A DNA stretch of 64,000 nt, from positions 1,053,161 through 1,117,160 of the forward strand of contig CP072538.1 in assembly GCA_021730105.1 (NCBI GenBank), read 5' to 3'. The position numbers were made by a program, and so were the translations under genes. This document shows positions 9,291-18,259 of the stretch, in pieces. The notes below the pieces were generated by a model. It did not search any database, was not told where the DNA came from, and saw only the letters and a program-made list of their open reading frames with translations. This stretch comes from Candidatus Ruthia sp. Plio_17_S18. Its GTDB lineage: Bacteria > Pseudomonadota > Gammaproteobacteria > PS1 > Pseudothioglobaceae. Position 1 is the stretch's first letter. The number at the start of each line of letters is the position of its first letter.

Positions 9291-9908
9291 TTAAACCTGC
9301 CAATTAACAAAATTACTCAGTAATTGCAAGCCATCATGTTGTGATTTCTCAGGATGAAATTGCACTGCAAATAGTTTATCTTGAGCAATAGCACAAGTAA
9401 ACTCAACCCCGTAATTAGTCACCCCAGCAACCATATTTGTATGGCTTGCTTCTACATAGTAACTATGTACACTATAAAAACGTGCATTGTCATCAATATT
9501 ATGCCAAAGCGGATGTTCTATTGACTGTTTGACTGTATTCCATCCCATATGTGGCACTTTAAGATTATTTTTAGTAAATTTAACAACATTACCTGAAATG
9601 ATAGACAAACCATAAATACCGTTATTTTCCTCACTATGGTCGAATAAAAGTTGCAACCCTAAGCAGATGCCCAAAAATGGTTTTTCATTAACACAACGCT
9701 TGATAACATCTACTAATCCGTGTTGTGTTAATGCTTTCATGCATGCGCCCATTGCGCCTTGTCCTGGAAAAACAATGCGATCAGCGTTTGTAATTAAATC
9801 AGCATTATCAGTCAAAAAAACTTTATCATTAGGGGCGATATATTCAAGCGCTTTTTGCACGCTACGCACATTGCCCATACCATAATCAATAATTGCAATA
9901 TTTTGCAC
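9291..9908 (-). CDS. hisH: Imidazole glycerol phosphate synthase, glutaminase subunit HisH
   Basis: HisH releases ammonia from glutamine and passes it to HisF, making imidazole glycerol phosphate and AICAR in histidine synthesis. The class-I amidotransferase triad is intact: C82 in GICLGLQ, and H185 and E187 in QFHPEKS. PGQGAMG forms the oxyanion strand. At 205 residues the length is normal. It starts 6 bases after hisB on the same strand. HisA is at 39.2 kb and hisF is not in the window, so the his genes are scattered. Confidence 0.97.
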   Translation of the reverse strand: MQNIAIIDYGMGNVRSVQKALEYIAPNDKVFLTDNADLITNADRIVFPGQGAMGACMKALTQHGLVDVIKRCVNEKPFLGICLGLQLLFDHSEENNGIYGLSIISGNVVKFTKNNLKVPHMGWNTVKQSIEHPLWHNIDDNARFYSVHSYYVEASHTNMVAGVTNYGVEFTCAIAQDKLFAVQFHPEKSQHDGLQLLSNFVNWQV

Positions 9909-9914
9909 GAATGT

Positions 9915-10496
9915 TTAAAGCGAGCCTTTGGTGGAAGGAATAATGCCTTTTTGACGTTCATCTTTGGTTATTGCCATACGCAATGCTCTGCCAAATGCCT
10001 TAAAGATAGTTTCAGCCTGATGATGAGAATTAACCCCTTTAAGATTATCAATATGCAGTGTAATTAAGGCATGGTTAACAAAACCTTGAAAAAATTCTGA
10101 AATCAAATCAACATCAAAAGTACCAATCATAGCGCGCGTGAAACTCACATTTAAATCCAAACTAGGGCGACCAGAAAGGTCCAACACAACGCGCGATAAA
10201 GCCTCATCCAGTGGCACATAAGAATGCCCATAACGGGTAAAACCGTTTTTATCACCGACCGCTTTAACAAAGGCTTGACCCAATGTAATGCCAGTATCTT
10301 CAACGCTATGATGATCATCAATCTGTGTATCACCATCGCATTTAATGGTTAAATTCATTAAGCCGTGCCGTGCAACCTGATCCAACATGTGGTCTAAAAA
10401 TGGCACGCCAGTATCTATATTTGCTTGACCAGTGCCATATAAATTGAGTTCAACACTAATGTCAGTTTCATTGGTTTTTCTAGATACTTTAATCAT
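9915..10496 (-). CDS. hisB: Imidazoleglycerol-phosphate dehydratase
   Basis: This enzyme dehydrates imidazole glycerol phosphate to imidazole acetol phosphate, feeding HisC. It is the single-domain form of 193 residues, without the phosphatase domain of E. coli HisB. The two metal-binding His-rich motifs [10 protein letters not shown] and [11 protein letters not shown] are intact, as is FLDHM near the N terminus. It lies between a small membrane protein and hisH, with 2- and 6-base spacers that indicate an operon. Confidence 0.97.
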   Translation of the reverse strand: MIKVSRKTNETDISVELNLYGTGQANIDTGVPFLDHMLDQVARHGLMNLTIKCDGDTQIDDHHSVEDTGITLGQAFVKAVGDKNGFTRYGHSYVPLDEALSRVVLDLSGRPSLDLNVSFTRAMIGTFDVDLISEFFQGFVNHALITLHIDNLKGVNSHHQAETIFKAFGRALRMAITKDERQKGIIPSTKGSL

Positions 10497-10498
10497 AT

Positions 10499-10741
10499 TT
10501 ATTCTGCAAGTTCAATTATCTTTTTATTATAACTATTGACAGCAATAATCGCCCATATAATGCAAATAATATAAGGGATAAATAACCCAAACCCAAGGGT
10601 TATAAAACTAACAATTGCAGTAATGACTAGCATAATCAAAGCACCAATAACACTCGCATAAAACAGACCAATTGGCCCTAAAAATATGGCCAAAAGAATT
10701 GCAACAACAAGGCTTTTAGTGGGTAGTTTTTGTGATGACAC
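10499..10741 (-). CDS. Small integral membrane protein, TM2-like
   Basis: This 80-residue protein has a polar N terminus (SSQKLPTKS) and then two to three membrane segments: [36 protein letters not shown] and [15 protein letters not shown]. The FLGPIGLFY turn resembles TM2-domain proteins, but the match is loose. It lies 3 bases after asd and 2 bases before hisB, so it belongs to the asd-hisB-hisH operon. Nothing suggests an enzymatic role in those pathways. Confidence 0.75.
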   Translation of the reverse strand: MSSQKLPTKSLVVAILLAIFLGPIGLFYASVIGALIMLVITAIVSFITLGFGLFIPYIICIIWAIIAVNSYNKKIIELAE

Positions 10742-10744
10742 GAT

Positions 10745-11770
10745 TTATAAATACTCCTCAATTAGAATTTCAGCGATTTGTACCGTATTAAGCGCTGCAC
10801 CTTTGCGAATATTATCAGAAACTACCCATAAGTTTAAGCCTTTTTCACAAGAAACATCCTCGCGGATACGGCTTACAAACGTATCATCATGATTAGTTGC
10901 CTCCACAAATGGCGTAGCATAACCCCCATCTTCACACTTATCCATAACCGTAACACCATTTGCTTTTGACAAAATATTAGTGGCTTCAGCTGCAGTAATT
11001 TTTCTGACAGTTTCGATATTAATCGCTTCAGAATGCCCATAAATAACAGGCACACGCACTGCTGTTGGATTAACCAAAATGTCTTCATCTTCAAAAATCT
11101 TTTGCGTCTCCCACACCATTTTCATCTCTTCCTTGGTATAACCATTATCTTGAAAAACATCAATATGTGGTATGACATTAAATGCAATCTGCTTTGGATA
11201 GACTTCAACATCAACCTCAGTATTGCCACTTAATAATTTAGTGGTTTGTTCAATTAATTCACTAATCGCCTCCTTACCAGAACCCGACACCGCCTGATAA
11301 GTCGCCACATTGATACGCCTAATCCCCACCGCGTCATAAATTGGCTTGAGTGCCACCAGCATTTGAATGGTGGAACAGTTTGGATTGGCAATAATATTAC
11401 GCTTGGTGTAATCCGCAATCGCATGTGAATTAACCTCTGGAACTACTAAGGGAATATCTTTATCCCTACGAAAATGTGCCGTATTATCAATCACCACACA
11501 CCCTGCCTCAACTGCAATCGGTGCATATTTCTCAGAAATACTACCCCCTGCTGAAAACAGGCCTATTTGCACTTTCGAAAAATCAAAGGTGCTTAAATCT
11601 TGCACCGTCCAACTTTTACCCTGACAAAACACTTTCTTACCAGCAGAATTGGCACTCGCTAAAGGATATAAATTATTAATTGGAAAGTTACGTTGTTCTA
11701 AAATCGCAAGAATCGTCTCGCCTACCGCACCTGTTGCACCAACAACGCACACATCAAACTTCTTACTCAT
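10745..11770 (-). CDS. asd: Aspartate-semialdehyde dehydrogenase
   Basis: Asd reduces aspartyl phosphate to the semialdehyde, the branch point for lysine/diaminopimelate, threonine and methionine. The NADP-binding GATGAVGE lies at residues 11-18 and the nucleophile is C132 in NPNCSTIQM. The substrate motif SGSGKEA and the catalytic His in YGHSEAI are visible. At 341 residues it belongs to the shorter Asd class found in many bacteria. It heads the asd-membrane protein-hisB-hisH run. Confidence 0.96.
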   Translation of the reverse strand: MSKKFDVCVVGATGAVGETILAILEQRNFPINNLYPLASANSAGKKVFCQGKSWTVQDLSTFDFSKVQIGLFSAGGSISEKYAPIAVEAGCVVIDNTAHFRRDKDIPLVVPEVNSHAIADYTKRNIIANPNCSTIQMLVALKPIYDAVGIRRINVATYQAVSGSGKEAISELIEQTTKLLSGNTEVDVEVYPKQIAFNVIPHIDVFQDNGYTKEEMKMVWETQKIFEDEDILVNPTAVRVPVIYGHSEAINIETVRKITAAEATNILSKANGVTVMDKCEDGGYATPFVEATNHDDTFVSRIREDVSCEKGLNLWVVSDNIRKGAALNTVQIAEILIEEYL

Positions 11771-11856
11771 AAGTATAAAAATTGAAAATTATAAAATATC
11801 CATATTATACTTGATTTGCAGTTACTTTTTTATTGCCAAGCCTAGTGGTAAACAAC

Positions 11857-12204
11857 TTATTTTTCTTTGATTTGAGCCTTTAAATATTGCTGTATTTTTA
11901 TTGCACTTTTATAGGCTAAAACATCTTTAAACATGGAAATAACTAATATTGGGAATAGAATAAACACAATTGATAACCCAATATAGTTCTGATAAGCTAA
12001 ATCAAAAACATTGGGAAAAGAAGGGAAAATAAAGATAAATACCCAAGATAAACCAAAAAACCAAGAGGAAAAAATATTAAAATAATAATTAAATTTATCA
12101 AATTTGCTTAGATTGACTTCGATATCTAAATAATCAGTATACTGGCTAGCAAGCACGCTTAAAATTAAAATTTTTAATATCATTGTATCTATTATTGATA
12201 TCAA
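11857..12204 (-). CDS. Unknown small membrane protein
   Basis: This 115-codon frame encodes about three hydrophobic segments (MILKILILSVLAS, FFGLSWVFIFIFP, YIGLSIVFILFPILVISMF) and a charged C terminus rich in Lys and Gln. No family is recognised. The start is unclear, with ATG 12204 and ATG 12186 both possible, and no ribosome-binding site is obvious. Codon use is very AT-rich. The sequence just upstream holds short broken frames, so this may itself be a fragment of a larger decayed gene. Confidence 0.4.
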   Translation of the reverse strand: MISIIDTMILKILILSVLASQYTDYLDIEVNLSKFDKFNYYFNIFSSWFFGLSWVFIFIFPSFPNVFDLAYQNYIGLSIVFILFPILVISMFKDVLAYKSAIKIQQYLKAQIKEK

Positions 12205-12470
12205 TAATTTTACTAATATTTTTTGGACTTGCTAATATGCCAGTAGCACGATAAAAATACTCACTTATCAGCTTATCTTGCAAATACACTTTAACCACTT
12301 CTAATAGATTGTATGATTTTAAGATTTATTTCTTCTTTTACGGAATTTATCAATATTAGAAACCACAGGATAAATCTTAACAACAAGAGCTGCAATCAGC
12401 ATAATAGCAGTAATAATCAACGCTTCATGTCTGATACTATTGTTAAGATTTGTTGAATATCTATATTCAT
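12205..12470 (-). pseudogene. Decayed small membrane-protein remnants
   Basis: On the minus strand one frame reads IRHEALIITAIMLIAALVVK then IYPVVSNIDKFRKRRNKS and stops. A shifted frame then reads LLEVVKVYLQDKLISEYFYR, running toward the gene at 11857-12204. Neither piece has a start codon with a ribosome-binding site. They look like pieces of one or two lost genes of unknown family. Confidence 0.35.
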
Positions 12471-13211
12471 TTATACAATATTATCAATATCAATAAATTG
12501 GTGCTTAAGCCCAAACTTTTTACTAAGATGTTGGCATAGGGCTTGCACACCGTAACGCTCAGTGGCGTGATGCCCTGCGGATATAAAGGCAATATTGTTT
12601 TCTGTAGCAATCGCTGTGATTTGCTCAGAGACCTCACCCGTTATAAAACAATCAGCACCAATATTAATTGCGTGGTCGATGTAGGTTTGTGCACCACCGC
12701 TGCACCATGCGATGCGTTTTAATATTTTATCATCCGCGCCAAAAACTAACGGCGTACGGCTCAGGGCTTGTTTGATGGTATTGGAAAAACTGCCTAGCGT
12801 GGTGTCAACCTCCCCTTGCCAGACTAGCGTATCGCCAATTGGTACTGGGTTTTTAATGCCAAAGCGTTGGGCTAATTGAGCATTGTTGCCAACTTTTGGA
12901 TGCACATCGAGTGGCAGGTGGTAGGCGAATAAATTAATATCGTGATCTAATAGTGCTTTAATGCGGTTTTTCTTGATGCCTGTTATGGCTAAGTTTTCAT
13001 TTTTCCAAAAAAATCCATGATGGACAAACAGCGCATCTGCTCCTTCATCAATCGCTCTATCGATCAAATCTTGATTAGCACTCACGCCTGAGATGATTTT
13101 ATCAATATTAGATTTACCTTCAATTTGTAGACTATTGGGGCAATAATCATCAAACGCACCTACATTAAGATAGTTATGACAATATGCGGACAAGGTCTTA
13201 TTTTCAATCAT
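12471..13211 (-). CDS. Nif3-like dinuclear metal centre protein (YbgI/GTP cyclohydrolase 1 type 2 family)
   Basis: This is a member of the widespread Nif3/YbgI family, toroidal hexamers with a two-metal site. The biochemical role is not settled. Metal-ligand motifs are present: VHHGFFW near residue 65, YHLPLDVHP near 100, and the C-terminal GHHATERYG. At 246 residues it matches E. coli YbgI. The start overlaps the end of hisC by 8 bases, so it is translated from the hisC message. Confidence 0.92.
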   Translation of the reverse strand: MIENKTLSAYCHNYLNVGAFDDYCPNSLQIEGKSNIDKIISGVSANQDLIDRAIDEGADALFVHHGFFWKNENLAITGIKKNRIKALLDHDINLFAYHLPLDVHPKVGNNAQLAQRFGIKNPVPIGDTLVWQGEVDTTLGSFSNTIKQALSRTPLVFGADDKILKRIAWCSGGAQTYIDHAINIGADCFITGEVSEQITAIATENNIAFISAGHHATERYGVQALCQHLSKKFGLKHQFIDIDNIV

Positions 13212-14265
13212 AGAAGCGTTCTACAAGGCTGATAAAGGTTTGATTTTGTGTTTGCGTGCCAATGGTAGCGCGCAAACAATCTGTTAATGCTGGGGCGGTG
13301 CTTAAATCTTTAATTAACACGCCGTTCGCTTTTAAAAACTCAAACAAAAGATTGGCATTGGATGCTTTGAATAAAATAAAGTTAGCTTGTGATGGATAAA
13401 CTTGCAAGCCACTAATTGCACCGAGCGTGACTGACAATTCTGTGCGTTCTTTGAGAATAGTTTGTGAGTTTTTGTTGATTTCGTATTTTTCTTTGAGAAG
13501 AAAATTCGCACTCGCCTGTGTGAGCACATTGATATTATAAGGCAGGCGTAGTTTTTCTAATGCTGTCACAGTGTCCTGTGTACCAATTAACAAGCCTAAG
13601 CGCAAGCCAGCAAAACCGATTTTTGACACGGTTCTAAGCAATACTAGATTTGGATATTTGTTGATATCTAGCAAGAAGCTGTCATTGGCATAGGCATAAT
13701 ACGCCTCATCAAGCACCACTAAAGCATTGGTTGAAGTAATAATTGTCTCGATAACTGTTCTATCAAATGCATTGCCTGTTGGGTTGTTTGGATAGGCAAT
13801 AAAAATTAACTTAGGGTTATGAGTTTCTATCGCTCTTTGCATGGCATCAGCGTCAATCTCAAAATTATTTGTTAATGCAACACTTTGATAATTAAGCCGT
13901 GTAAATTTTGCAATCATCCCATACATGACAAAACTTGGTTCAACGCTTAGAATAGTGTCTCCCGTATCACATGCCAATGCCAATAGTTGAATCAGCTCAT
14001 CCGAGCCATTACCCAGCAACACGCCAAACTCATTAGGAATATCCATTAACGCACGCAAAGTTTGTTGCAACTCGTTGCTACTGGCACTAGGATAACGGTT
14101 TAGTTGTACATTTGCCAAATACACCAGATACTGCCCAATTAACGCATCTGTCAAGGGAAATGGCGACTCCATCGCATCCAACTTCACCATATCATCAGAA
14201 GGGGGCACATGATAGGCATCAATTGCTTTAATATCAGGGCGTATCCAGTTGTTAATAAAACTCAT
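13204..14265 (-). CDS. hisC: Histidinol-phosphate aminotransferase
   Basis: HisC transfers an amino group from glutamate to imidazole acetol phosphate. It is a fold-type I PLP enzyme. NPTG appears in YPNNPTGNAF, the PLP-binding Asp/Tyr in VVLDEAYYAY, the Schiff-base Lys in TVSKIGFAGLRLG, and the Arg of the C-terminal LRATIGT. At 353 residues it is full length. Its start lies in the first copy of a 107-bp tandem duplication. An extra copy of the first 18 codons sits just upstream, and the TGA of a short chimeric frame overlaps the true ATG. Confidence 0.96.
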   Translation of the reverse strand: MSFINNWIRPDIKAIDAYHVPPSDDMVKLDAMESPFPLTDALIGQYLVYLANVQLNRYPSASSNELQQTLRALMDIPNEFGVLLGNGSDELIQLLALACDTGDTILSVEPSFVMYGMIAKFTRLNYQSVALTNNFEIDADAMQRAIETHNPKLIFIAYPNNPTGNAFDRTVIETIITSTNALVVLDEAYYAYANDSFLLDINKYPNLVLLRTVSKIGFAGLRLGLLIGTQDTVTALEKLRLPYNINVLTQASANFLLKEKYEINKNSQTILKERTELSVTLGAISGLQVYPSQANFILFKASNANLLFEFLKANGVLIKDLSTAPALTDCLRATIGTQTQNQTFISLVERFYD

Positions 14266-14425
14266 GATGGTGATTGTCGATTGGGATGATATTGCATTTT
14301 ACCGATACTTTTGGCATTATAGGCATCAATTGCTTTAATATCAGGGCGTATCCAGTTGTTAATAAAACTCATGATGGTGATTGTCGATTGGGATGATATT
14401 GCATTTTACCGATACTTTTGGCATT
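14212..14425. repeat. Perfect 107-bp tandem duplication across the hisC/thiD junction
   Basis: Bases 14212-14318 are repeated exactly at 14319-14425. Each unit contains the first 18 codons of hisC and the last 18 codons plus stop of thiD, which overlap as ATGA. In the ancestral single-copy state thiD would have been coupled to hisC. Now the outer copy serves thiD and the inner copy serves hisC. The complete identity points to a very recent event or an assembly error. Confidence 0.97.
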
Positions 14426-15121
14426 TAATAAAGTTTGATAGGTATAGTCCAATGCGCGCTTGCAAGCAATTTCAACACCTAAGCCCGATGCAATTAATGC
14501 GCTTATTGCACTTGAAAGTGTGCAACCAGAACCGTGATAACTACCTGGTAGCTTTTGATAGATAAAACTTTGAGTGAGTGTTCCATGGTGATACAAGCAA
14601 TGCTCAATCATATCATCAGATGAATCAGTTTTGGTGAGTAAAATCCAGTTGCAAAAGAGTTTTTTAATGGATTTTTGCTCATCTTGCTCATCCGCCAAAA
14701 TTTGTAATTCTGCCAAATTAGGCGTGATAACTTTTACCAGTGGTAACAATTGATGCTTTAAAGCATCAATTAAAGCAGAATTTAAAAAATCATAATCACT
14801 ACTAGACTTCACAATTGGATCAAGAATGATGGTTTTATGTTTAACCAACTTAGCAATGGTTTTAATTTGCTTAATTGAGGATAATAAGCCAATTTTCACC
14901 ACTTCAAAATCAACATCAGCTTGTAAATGCTTAAATTGCTTAATCAGCAAATCACAATCTACTTCAACCAAACTTTCAACTGATGCTGTATTTTGCACAG
15001 TAAGATTAGTAGTGATAACAAGTGGTGTTACTCCAAATTGATTGATGCTTTCAATATCAGCAACCAACCCTGCACCACCACAAGGGTCAAGTCCTGATAA
15101 AACTAAAACTGTATCATTCAA
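14369..15121 (-). CDS. thiD: Hydroxymethylpyrimidine/phosphomethylpyrimidine kinase
   Basis: ThiD phosphorylates HMP and then HMP-P to HMP-PP for thiamine synthesis. It is a ribokinase-fold protein with [11 protein letters not shown] at residues 9-19, an [15 protein letters not shown] segment and the [12 protein letters not shown] anion hole with its catalytic Cys/Ser region. At 250 residues it is a normal length. Its start overlaps the end of dsbA by 8 bases, and its stop overlaps a duplicated hisC start as ATGA. Confidence 0.94.
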   Translation of the reverse strand: MNDTVLVLSGLDPCGGAGLVADIESINQFGVTPLVITTNLTVQNTASVESLVEVDCDLLIKQFKHLQADVDFEVVKIGLLSSIKQIKTIAKLVKHKTIILDPIVKSSSDYDFLNSALIDALKHQLLPLVKVITPNLAELQILADEQDEQKSIKKLFCNWILLTKTDSSDDMIEHCLYHHGTLTQSFIYQKLPGSYHGSGCTLSSAISALIASGLGVEIACKRALDYTYQTLLNAKSIGKMQYHPNRQSPS

Positions 15122-15731
15122 GTTTGCTTTCTTTTTTGATTAAGAAATCCACCACTTTTAGCATATCAGTATGTGAACCTGCATGGGTGGCATCGGTTAA
15201 ATACTTACCATTAATAATCATAACTGGCACGCCAGTAATATTATATTTAAGTGTATTTAACTTAGATTTATTGACTTTAATTTTCACACTAAAGGAATCG
15301 AATGCTTTTTCTACCTTGTTTTTGTCAATACCAAAACTTGCCACCCAGTCAACAAAACTCTCTTTAGAGTTAAAGCGTCTATTCTTTTCGTGGATTGCAT
15401 CAAATAACACCTCATGCAATTTTTCAACTAGGTTTAATTCTTCTAATACAAAGTAAAAAATCGCCCCATTTAACCAACGCTTAGAAAACATAGCTGGTTG
15501 AAATACAAACTCAACATTACTAGGTTTGGTTTTAAGCCAACTATTCATCAGGGGCTCAAGATTATAGCAATGTGTACAATAGTACCAAAATAACTCACGT
15601 ACTTCAATTTTATCGCCAGTGGTAGTTTTAACTGGATTATCAAGCACTATGTAATCTATACCAGCTTCATAATCCTGCGAAAATGCAAAACTAGAAAATG
15701 TAATCAACAGAGCAAATAATATTTTTTTCAT
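15114..15731 (-). CDS. dsbA: Thiol:disulfide interchange protein, DsbA type, periplasmic
   Basis: DsbA is the periplasmic oxidant that introduces disulfides into exported proteins. A signal peptide ([17 protein letters not shown]) is followed by the thioredoxin fold. The active site is CTHC in YYCTHCYNL instead of the usual CPHC, and the cis-Pro loop is [12 protein letters not shown]. At 205 residues the length is normal. It is the gene after folK, 2 bases downstream, and overlaps thiD by 8 bases. The Thr at the variable position should alter the redox potential. No DsbB is in the window. Confidence 0.9.
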   Translation of the reverse strand: MKKILFALLITFSSFAFSQDYEAGIDYIVLDNPVKTTTGDKIEVRELFWYYCTHCYNLEPLMNSWLKTKPSNVEFVFQPAMFSKRWLNGAIFYFVLEELNLVEKLHEVLFDAIHEKNRRFNSKESFVDWVASFGIDKNKVEKAFDSFSVKIKVNKSKLNTLKYNITGVPVMIINGKYLTDATHAGSHTDMLKVVDFLIKKESKLE

Positions 15732-15733
15732 GA

Positions 15734-16216
15734 TTACTCCTTGTTTAAGGTTTCAATATTATACGATTTTAACTCATCCATAGTTGTGCGTAACTGCGTA
15801 TAAGTTTGGTGCTGCTGTGGATGAGTTAGATCTGGGCTTAATTCTGCCAATGGCATAAGCACAAAGTTATATTTCAAAATATCATTTCTTGGCAGGTTGT
15901 GGCTTTTATCAATAACCGTATCGTACAAGGTTAAATCAAGATCAATTGAACGTGATGAAAATTTTGGCGAACATCTATCCCTACCAATATTATCTTCAAT
16001 TTGATGTAAAATACTAACCACTTCAGAAATGGTGAAATTAGTCGTTGCATTAATACCAATATTATAAAAATCATAACCTTGAAATCCAAAGGCTTTAGAT
16101 TCATAAACCCTAGAAAAAACCGTGTTTTCAAACGTCACTTTAATAGTTTCAATAGCCTTAGATAAATTTTTCCTACGGTTTTTATTTGAGCCGATATTGA
16201 TGTGAATATTAGCCAT
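15734..16216 (-). CDS. folK: 2-amino-4-hydroxy-6-hydroxymethyldihydropteridine pyrophosphokinase
   Basis: FolK transfers pyrophosphate from ATP to hydroxymethyl-dihydropterin in folate synthesis. The start is taken at ATG 16216 ([11 protein letters not shown]), which overlaps the folB stop by 8 bases; a longer frame to 16237 has no homology. [10 protein letters not shown], the [15 protein letters not shown] substrate/metal motif and the C-terminal [13 protein letters not shown] are characteristic. It is about 160 residues. It is translationally coupled to folB, the enzyme one step earlier. Confidence 0.94.
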   Translation of the reverse strand: MANIHINIGSNKNRRKNLSKAIETIKVTFENTVFSRVYESKAFGFQGYDFYNIGINATTNFTISEVVSILHQIEDNIGRDRCSPKFSSRSIDLDLTLYDTVIDKSHNLPRNDILKYNFVLMPLAELSPDLTHPQQHQTYTQLRTTMDELKSYNIETLNKE

Positions 16217-16562
16217 TATTGCGCTCAATAATAACACCTACGCCTTGTGCACCTGTCAATACTTCACCCTTATTCAAGGTGAGCTTTACCCAAGTAACTT
16301 CAAATTCTTCCAATACAATTTGAGTGATTTTTTCTGCTAAGGTCTCAACCAACTGGAACTGACTATTTTGCACAAAATCAATCAAACGCTTTGACACCGA
16401 CTTATAATCCAGAGTTTGGTCAATATGATCAGTTTTACTAGCAGCTTTAATATCAGCTGACATTTCAATATCTAGTATAATATCTTGACGAATCTTTCTC
16501 TCCCAATCGTAAATACCAATAACGGTATCAATTTTTAATCCTTGTATAAATACAATATCCAT
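16209..16562 (-). CDS. folB: Dihydroneopterin aldolase
   Basis: FolB cleaves dihydroneopterin to hydroxymethyl-dihydropterin, the FolK substrate. The start at ATG 16562 (MDIVFIQGLKIDTVIGIYDW) matches the usual FolB N terminus. An upstream ATG at 16586 would add 8 residues. The catalytic Glu of IGIYDWER, the Lys region LTLNKGEVLTGAQGVGVIIE and the SVSKRLIDFVQ helix are present. It is about 117 residues. It is divergent from plsY, with a shared spacer of about 50 bases. Confidence 0.93.
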   Translation of the reverse strand: MDIVFIQGLKIDTVIGIYDWERKIRQDIILDIEMSADIKAASKTDHIDQTLDYKSVSKRLIDFVQNSQFQLVETLAEKITQIVLEEFEVTWVKLTLNKGEVLTGAQGVGVIIERNNG

Positions 16563-16615
16563 AGTAACATTTTGAGCAACTAACATTACTCATTCAATTA
16601 AACCAAAAAAGCATT

Positions 16616-17209
16616 ATGTTACCTGAGTTACCCTTTACTATCCTTATTCTCCTTAGTTATCTAATCGGCTCAATTTCAACAGCAATTATTGTTTGTAAGA
16701 TGCTTAATCTGCCCGACCCTAGAACTCAAGGGTCAAACAACCCAGGCGCAACTAATGTATTACGCATGGGCGGTAAAAAAGCAGCTGCAATCACACTCAT
16801 TGGCGATGGGCTCAAAGGTACAATTCCAGTATTAATCGCTCACTACTTAGATTTTAACATGCTTGATGTTACTTGGGTTATTTTGGCAGTATTTTTAGGC
16901 CATGTATATCCCATTTTCTTTGATTTTAAAGGCGGAAAAGGGGTTGCGACTTTTTTGGGTTCTTTATTTGCCCTTAGTTATATTACTGGGTTTGGCTTTA
17001 TAATCACTTGGATTTTTGTGGCAAAAGTACTAAAAATTTCATCACTTTCAGCACTAATCGCTACCGCTATCACGCCAGTTTATTTTTATCTAATTACTTA
17101 TAATTTGGCCTCTACTTACGTCATTACCTTAATCTGTCTGTGGATTTTTTACACCCATCAAAATAATATTAAAAGGCTACTCAACAACCAAGAAAATAAG
17201 ATCGATTAG
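16616..17209 (+). CDS. plsY: Glycerol-3-phosphate acyltransferase PlsY
   Basis: This integral inner-membrane enzyme transfers the acyl group from acyl-phosphate to glycerol-3-phosphate, the first step of phospholipid synthesis. Family motifs are visible: LIGSISTAII, the GSNNPGATNVLRMGGKKAA loop, and FFDFKGGKGVATFLG. Five or so membrane segments fill the rest. At 197 residues it is full length. The folB-plsY divergent order is common in proteobacteria. Confidence 0.96.
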   Translation: MLPELPFTILILLSYLIGSISTAIIVCKMLNLPDPRTQGSNNPGATNVLRMGGKKAAAITLIGDGLKGTIPVLIAHYLDFNMLDVTWVILAVFLGHVYPIFFDFKGGKGVATFLGSLFALSYITGFGFIITWIFVAKVLKISSLSALIATAITPVYFYLITYNLASTYVITLICLWIFYTHQNNIKRLLNNQENKID

Positions 17210-17347
17210 TGCTCAAAACTCAGCATGTGCCTATTAAAACAAACAAAACAGTGCATACATTATGAATGTATAATATTATAATATATAGATTTTATTACAA
17301 TCGCTTAGTTTTTTAACTTACATACTACAATAATATGCCAAAATAAC

Positions 17348-18259
17348 ATGCCAATAAGAAAAAAATTTAGTAAGAAAGGTGCTAAAAATAAGATAAAAAA
17401 ATTACAAAACAATAAGTATGTTATGCATAAAAACAATGTTATGTCTGGCAATACATTGTTAAATTTATCAAAAATAGCAGGCGATTACCCTTATTCTAAA
17501 AAGATGAGTGTTGAAGAGTACGAAAGTGAAAAATATTTATTGCAAACTGAACTACTAAAAGCGCAAGATTGGATTAAAAATCATAACAAAAAGATTATCT
17601 TATTGTTTGAGGGTCGCGATGCAGCTGGTAAAGGTGGCACAATTAAACGCTTCATGGAACACCTCAATCCACGTGCTGCACGTGTCATTGCACTAGAAAA
17701 ACCATCAAGAGTAGAGCTAGGGCAGTGGTATTTTCAGCGCTATATTAAGCACTTTCCCACTAATGGGGAAATAGTGCTGTTTGACCGGTCTTGGTATAAT
17801 AGGGCTGGCGTTGAACGTGTTATGGGCTTTTGTAAAAACTCAGAATATCTTGAATTTATGCGACAAGCGCCTTTATTAGAACGCATGTTGGTTAATGATG
17901 GCTTTATACTTTCTAAATATTGGTTCTCTGTCAGTCGTCAGGAGCAGTTAAGACGCTTTCATCTACGTAAAAATGATCCTTTAAAAAGATGGAAGTTAAG
18001 TGAAATAGATTTACAATCATTAACTAAGTGGGATCAATATACCAAGGCTAGAAAAGACATGTTCTTTTATACCAATACCGCTGACTCACCTTGGATTGTT
18101 GTCAAGTCAGATGATAAAAAACGTGCTAGAATCAATTGTATTAGGCACTTTCTTTACCATCTAGATTATCTTAACAAAGATACTAAAATAGTTTTCGAGC
18201 CTGACTCGAAAATTATTGGCAGTGTAAGTAATTTATATAAAAATAAGGAGGACATCTAA
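17348..18259 (+). CDS. ppk2: Polyphosphate kinase 2
   Basis: PPK2 moves phosphate between polyphosphate and nucleotides, mostly making NTP from NDP. Walker A is GRDAAGKGGT at residues 89-98 and Walker B is FDRSWYNRAGVE at about 146-156. The lid region with WYFQRYIKHFP and the FSVSRQEQLRRF stretch match single-domain PPK2. At 303 residues it is typical, with an extra Lys-rich N terminus (KKFSKKGAKNKIKK). Its stop overlaps the start of a lysine-rich protein as TAATG, so the two are coupled. Confidence 0.93.
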   Translation: MPIRKKFSKKGAKNKIKKLQNNKYVMHKNNVMSGNTLLNLSKIAGDYPYSKKMSVEEYESEKYLLQTELLKAQDWIKNHNKKIILLFEGRDAAGKGGTIKRFMEHLNPRAARVIALEKPSRVELGQWYFQRYIKHFPTNGEIVLFDRSWYNRAGVERVMGFCKNSEYLEFMRQAPLLERMLVNDGFILSKYWFSVSRQEQLRRFHLRKNDPLKRWKLSEIDLQSLTKWDQYTKARKDMFFYTNTADSPWIVVKSDDKKRARINCIRHFLYHLDYLNKDTKIVFEPDSKIIGSVSNLYKNKEDI

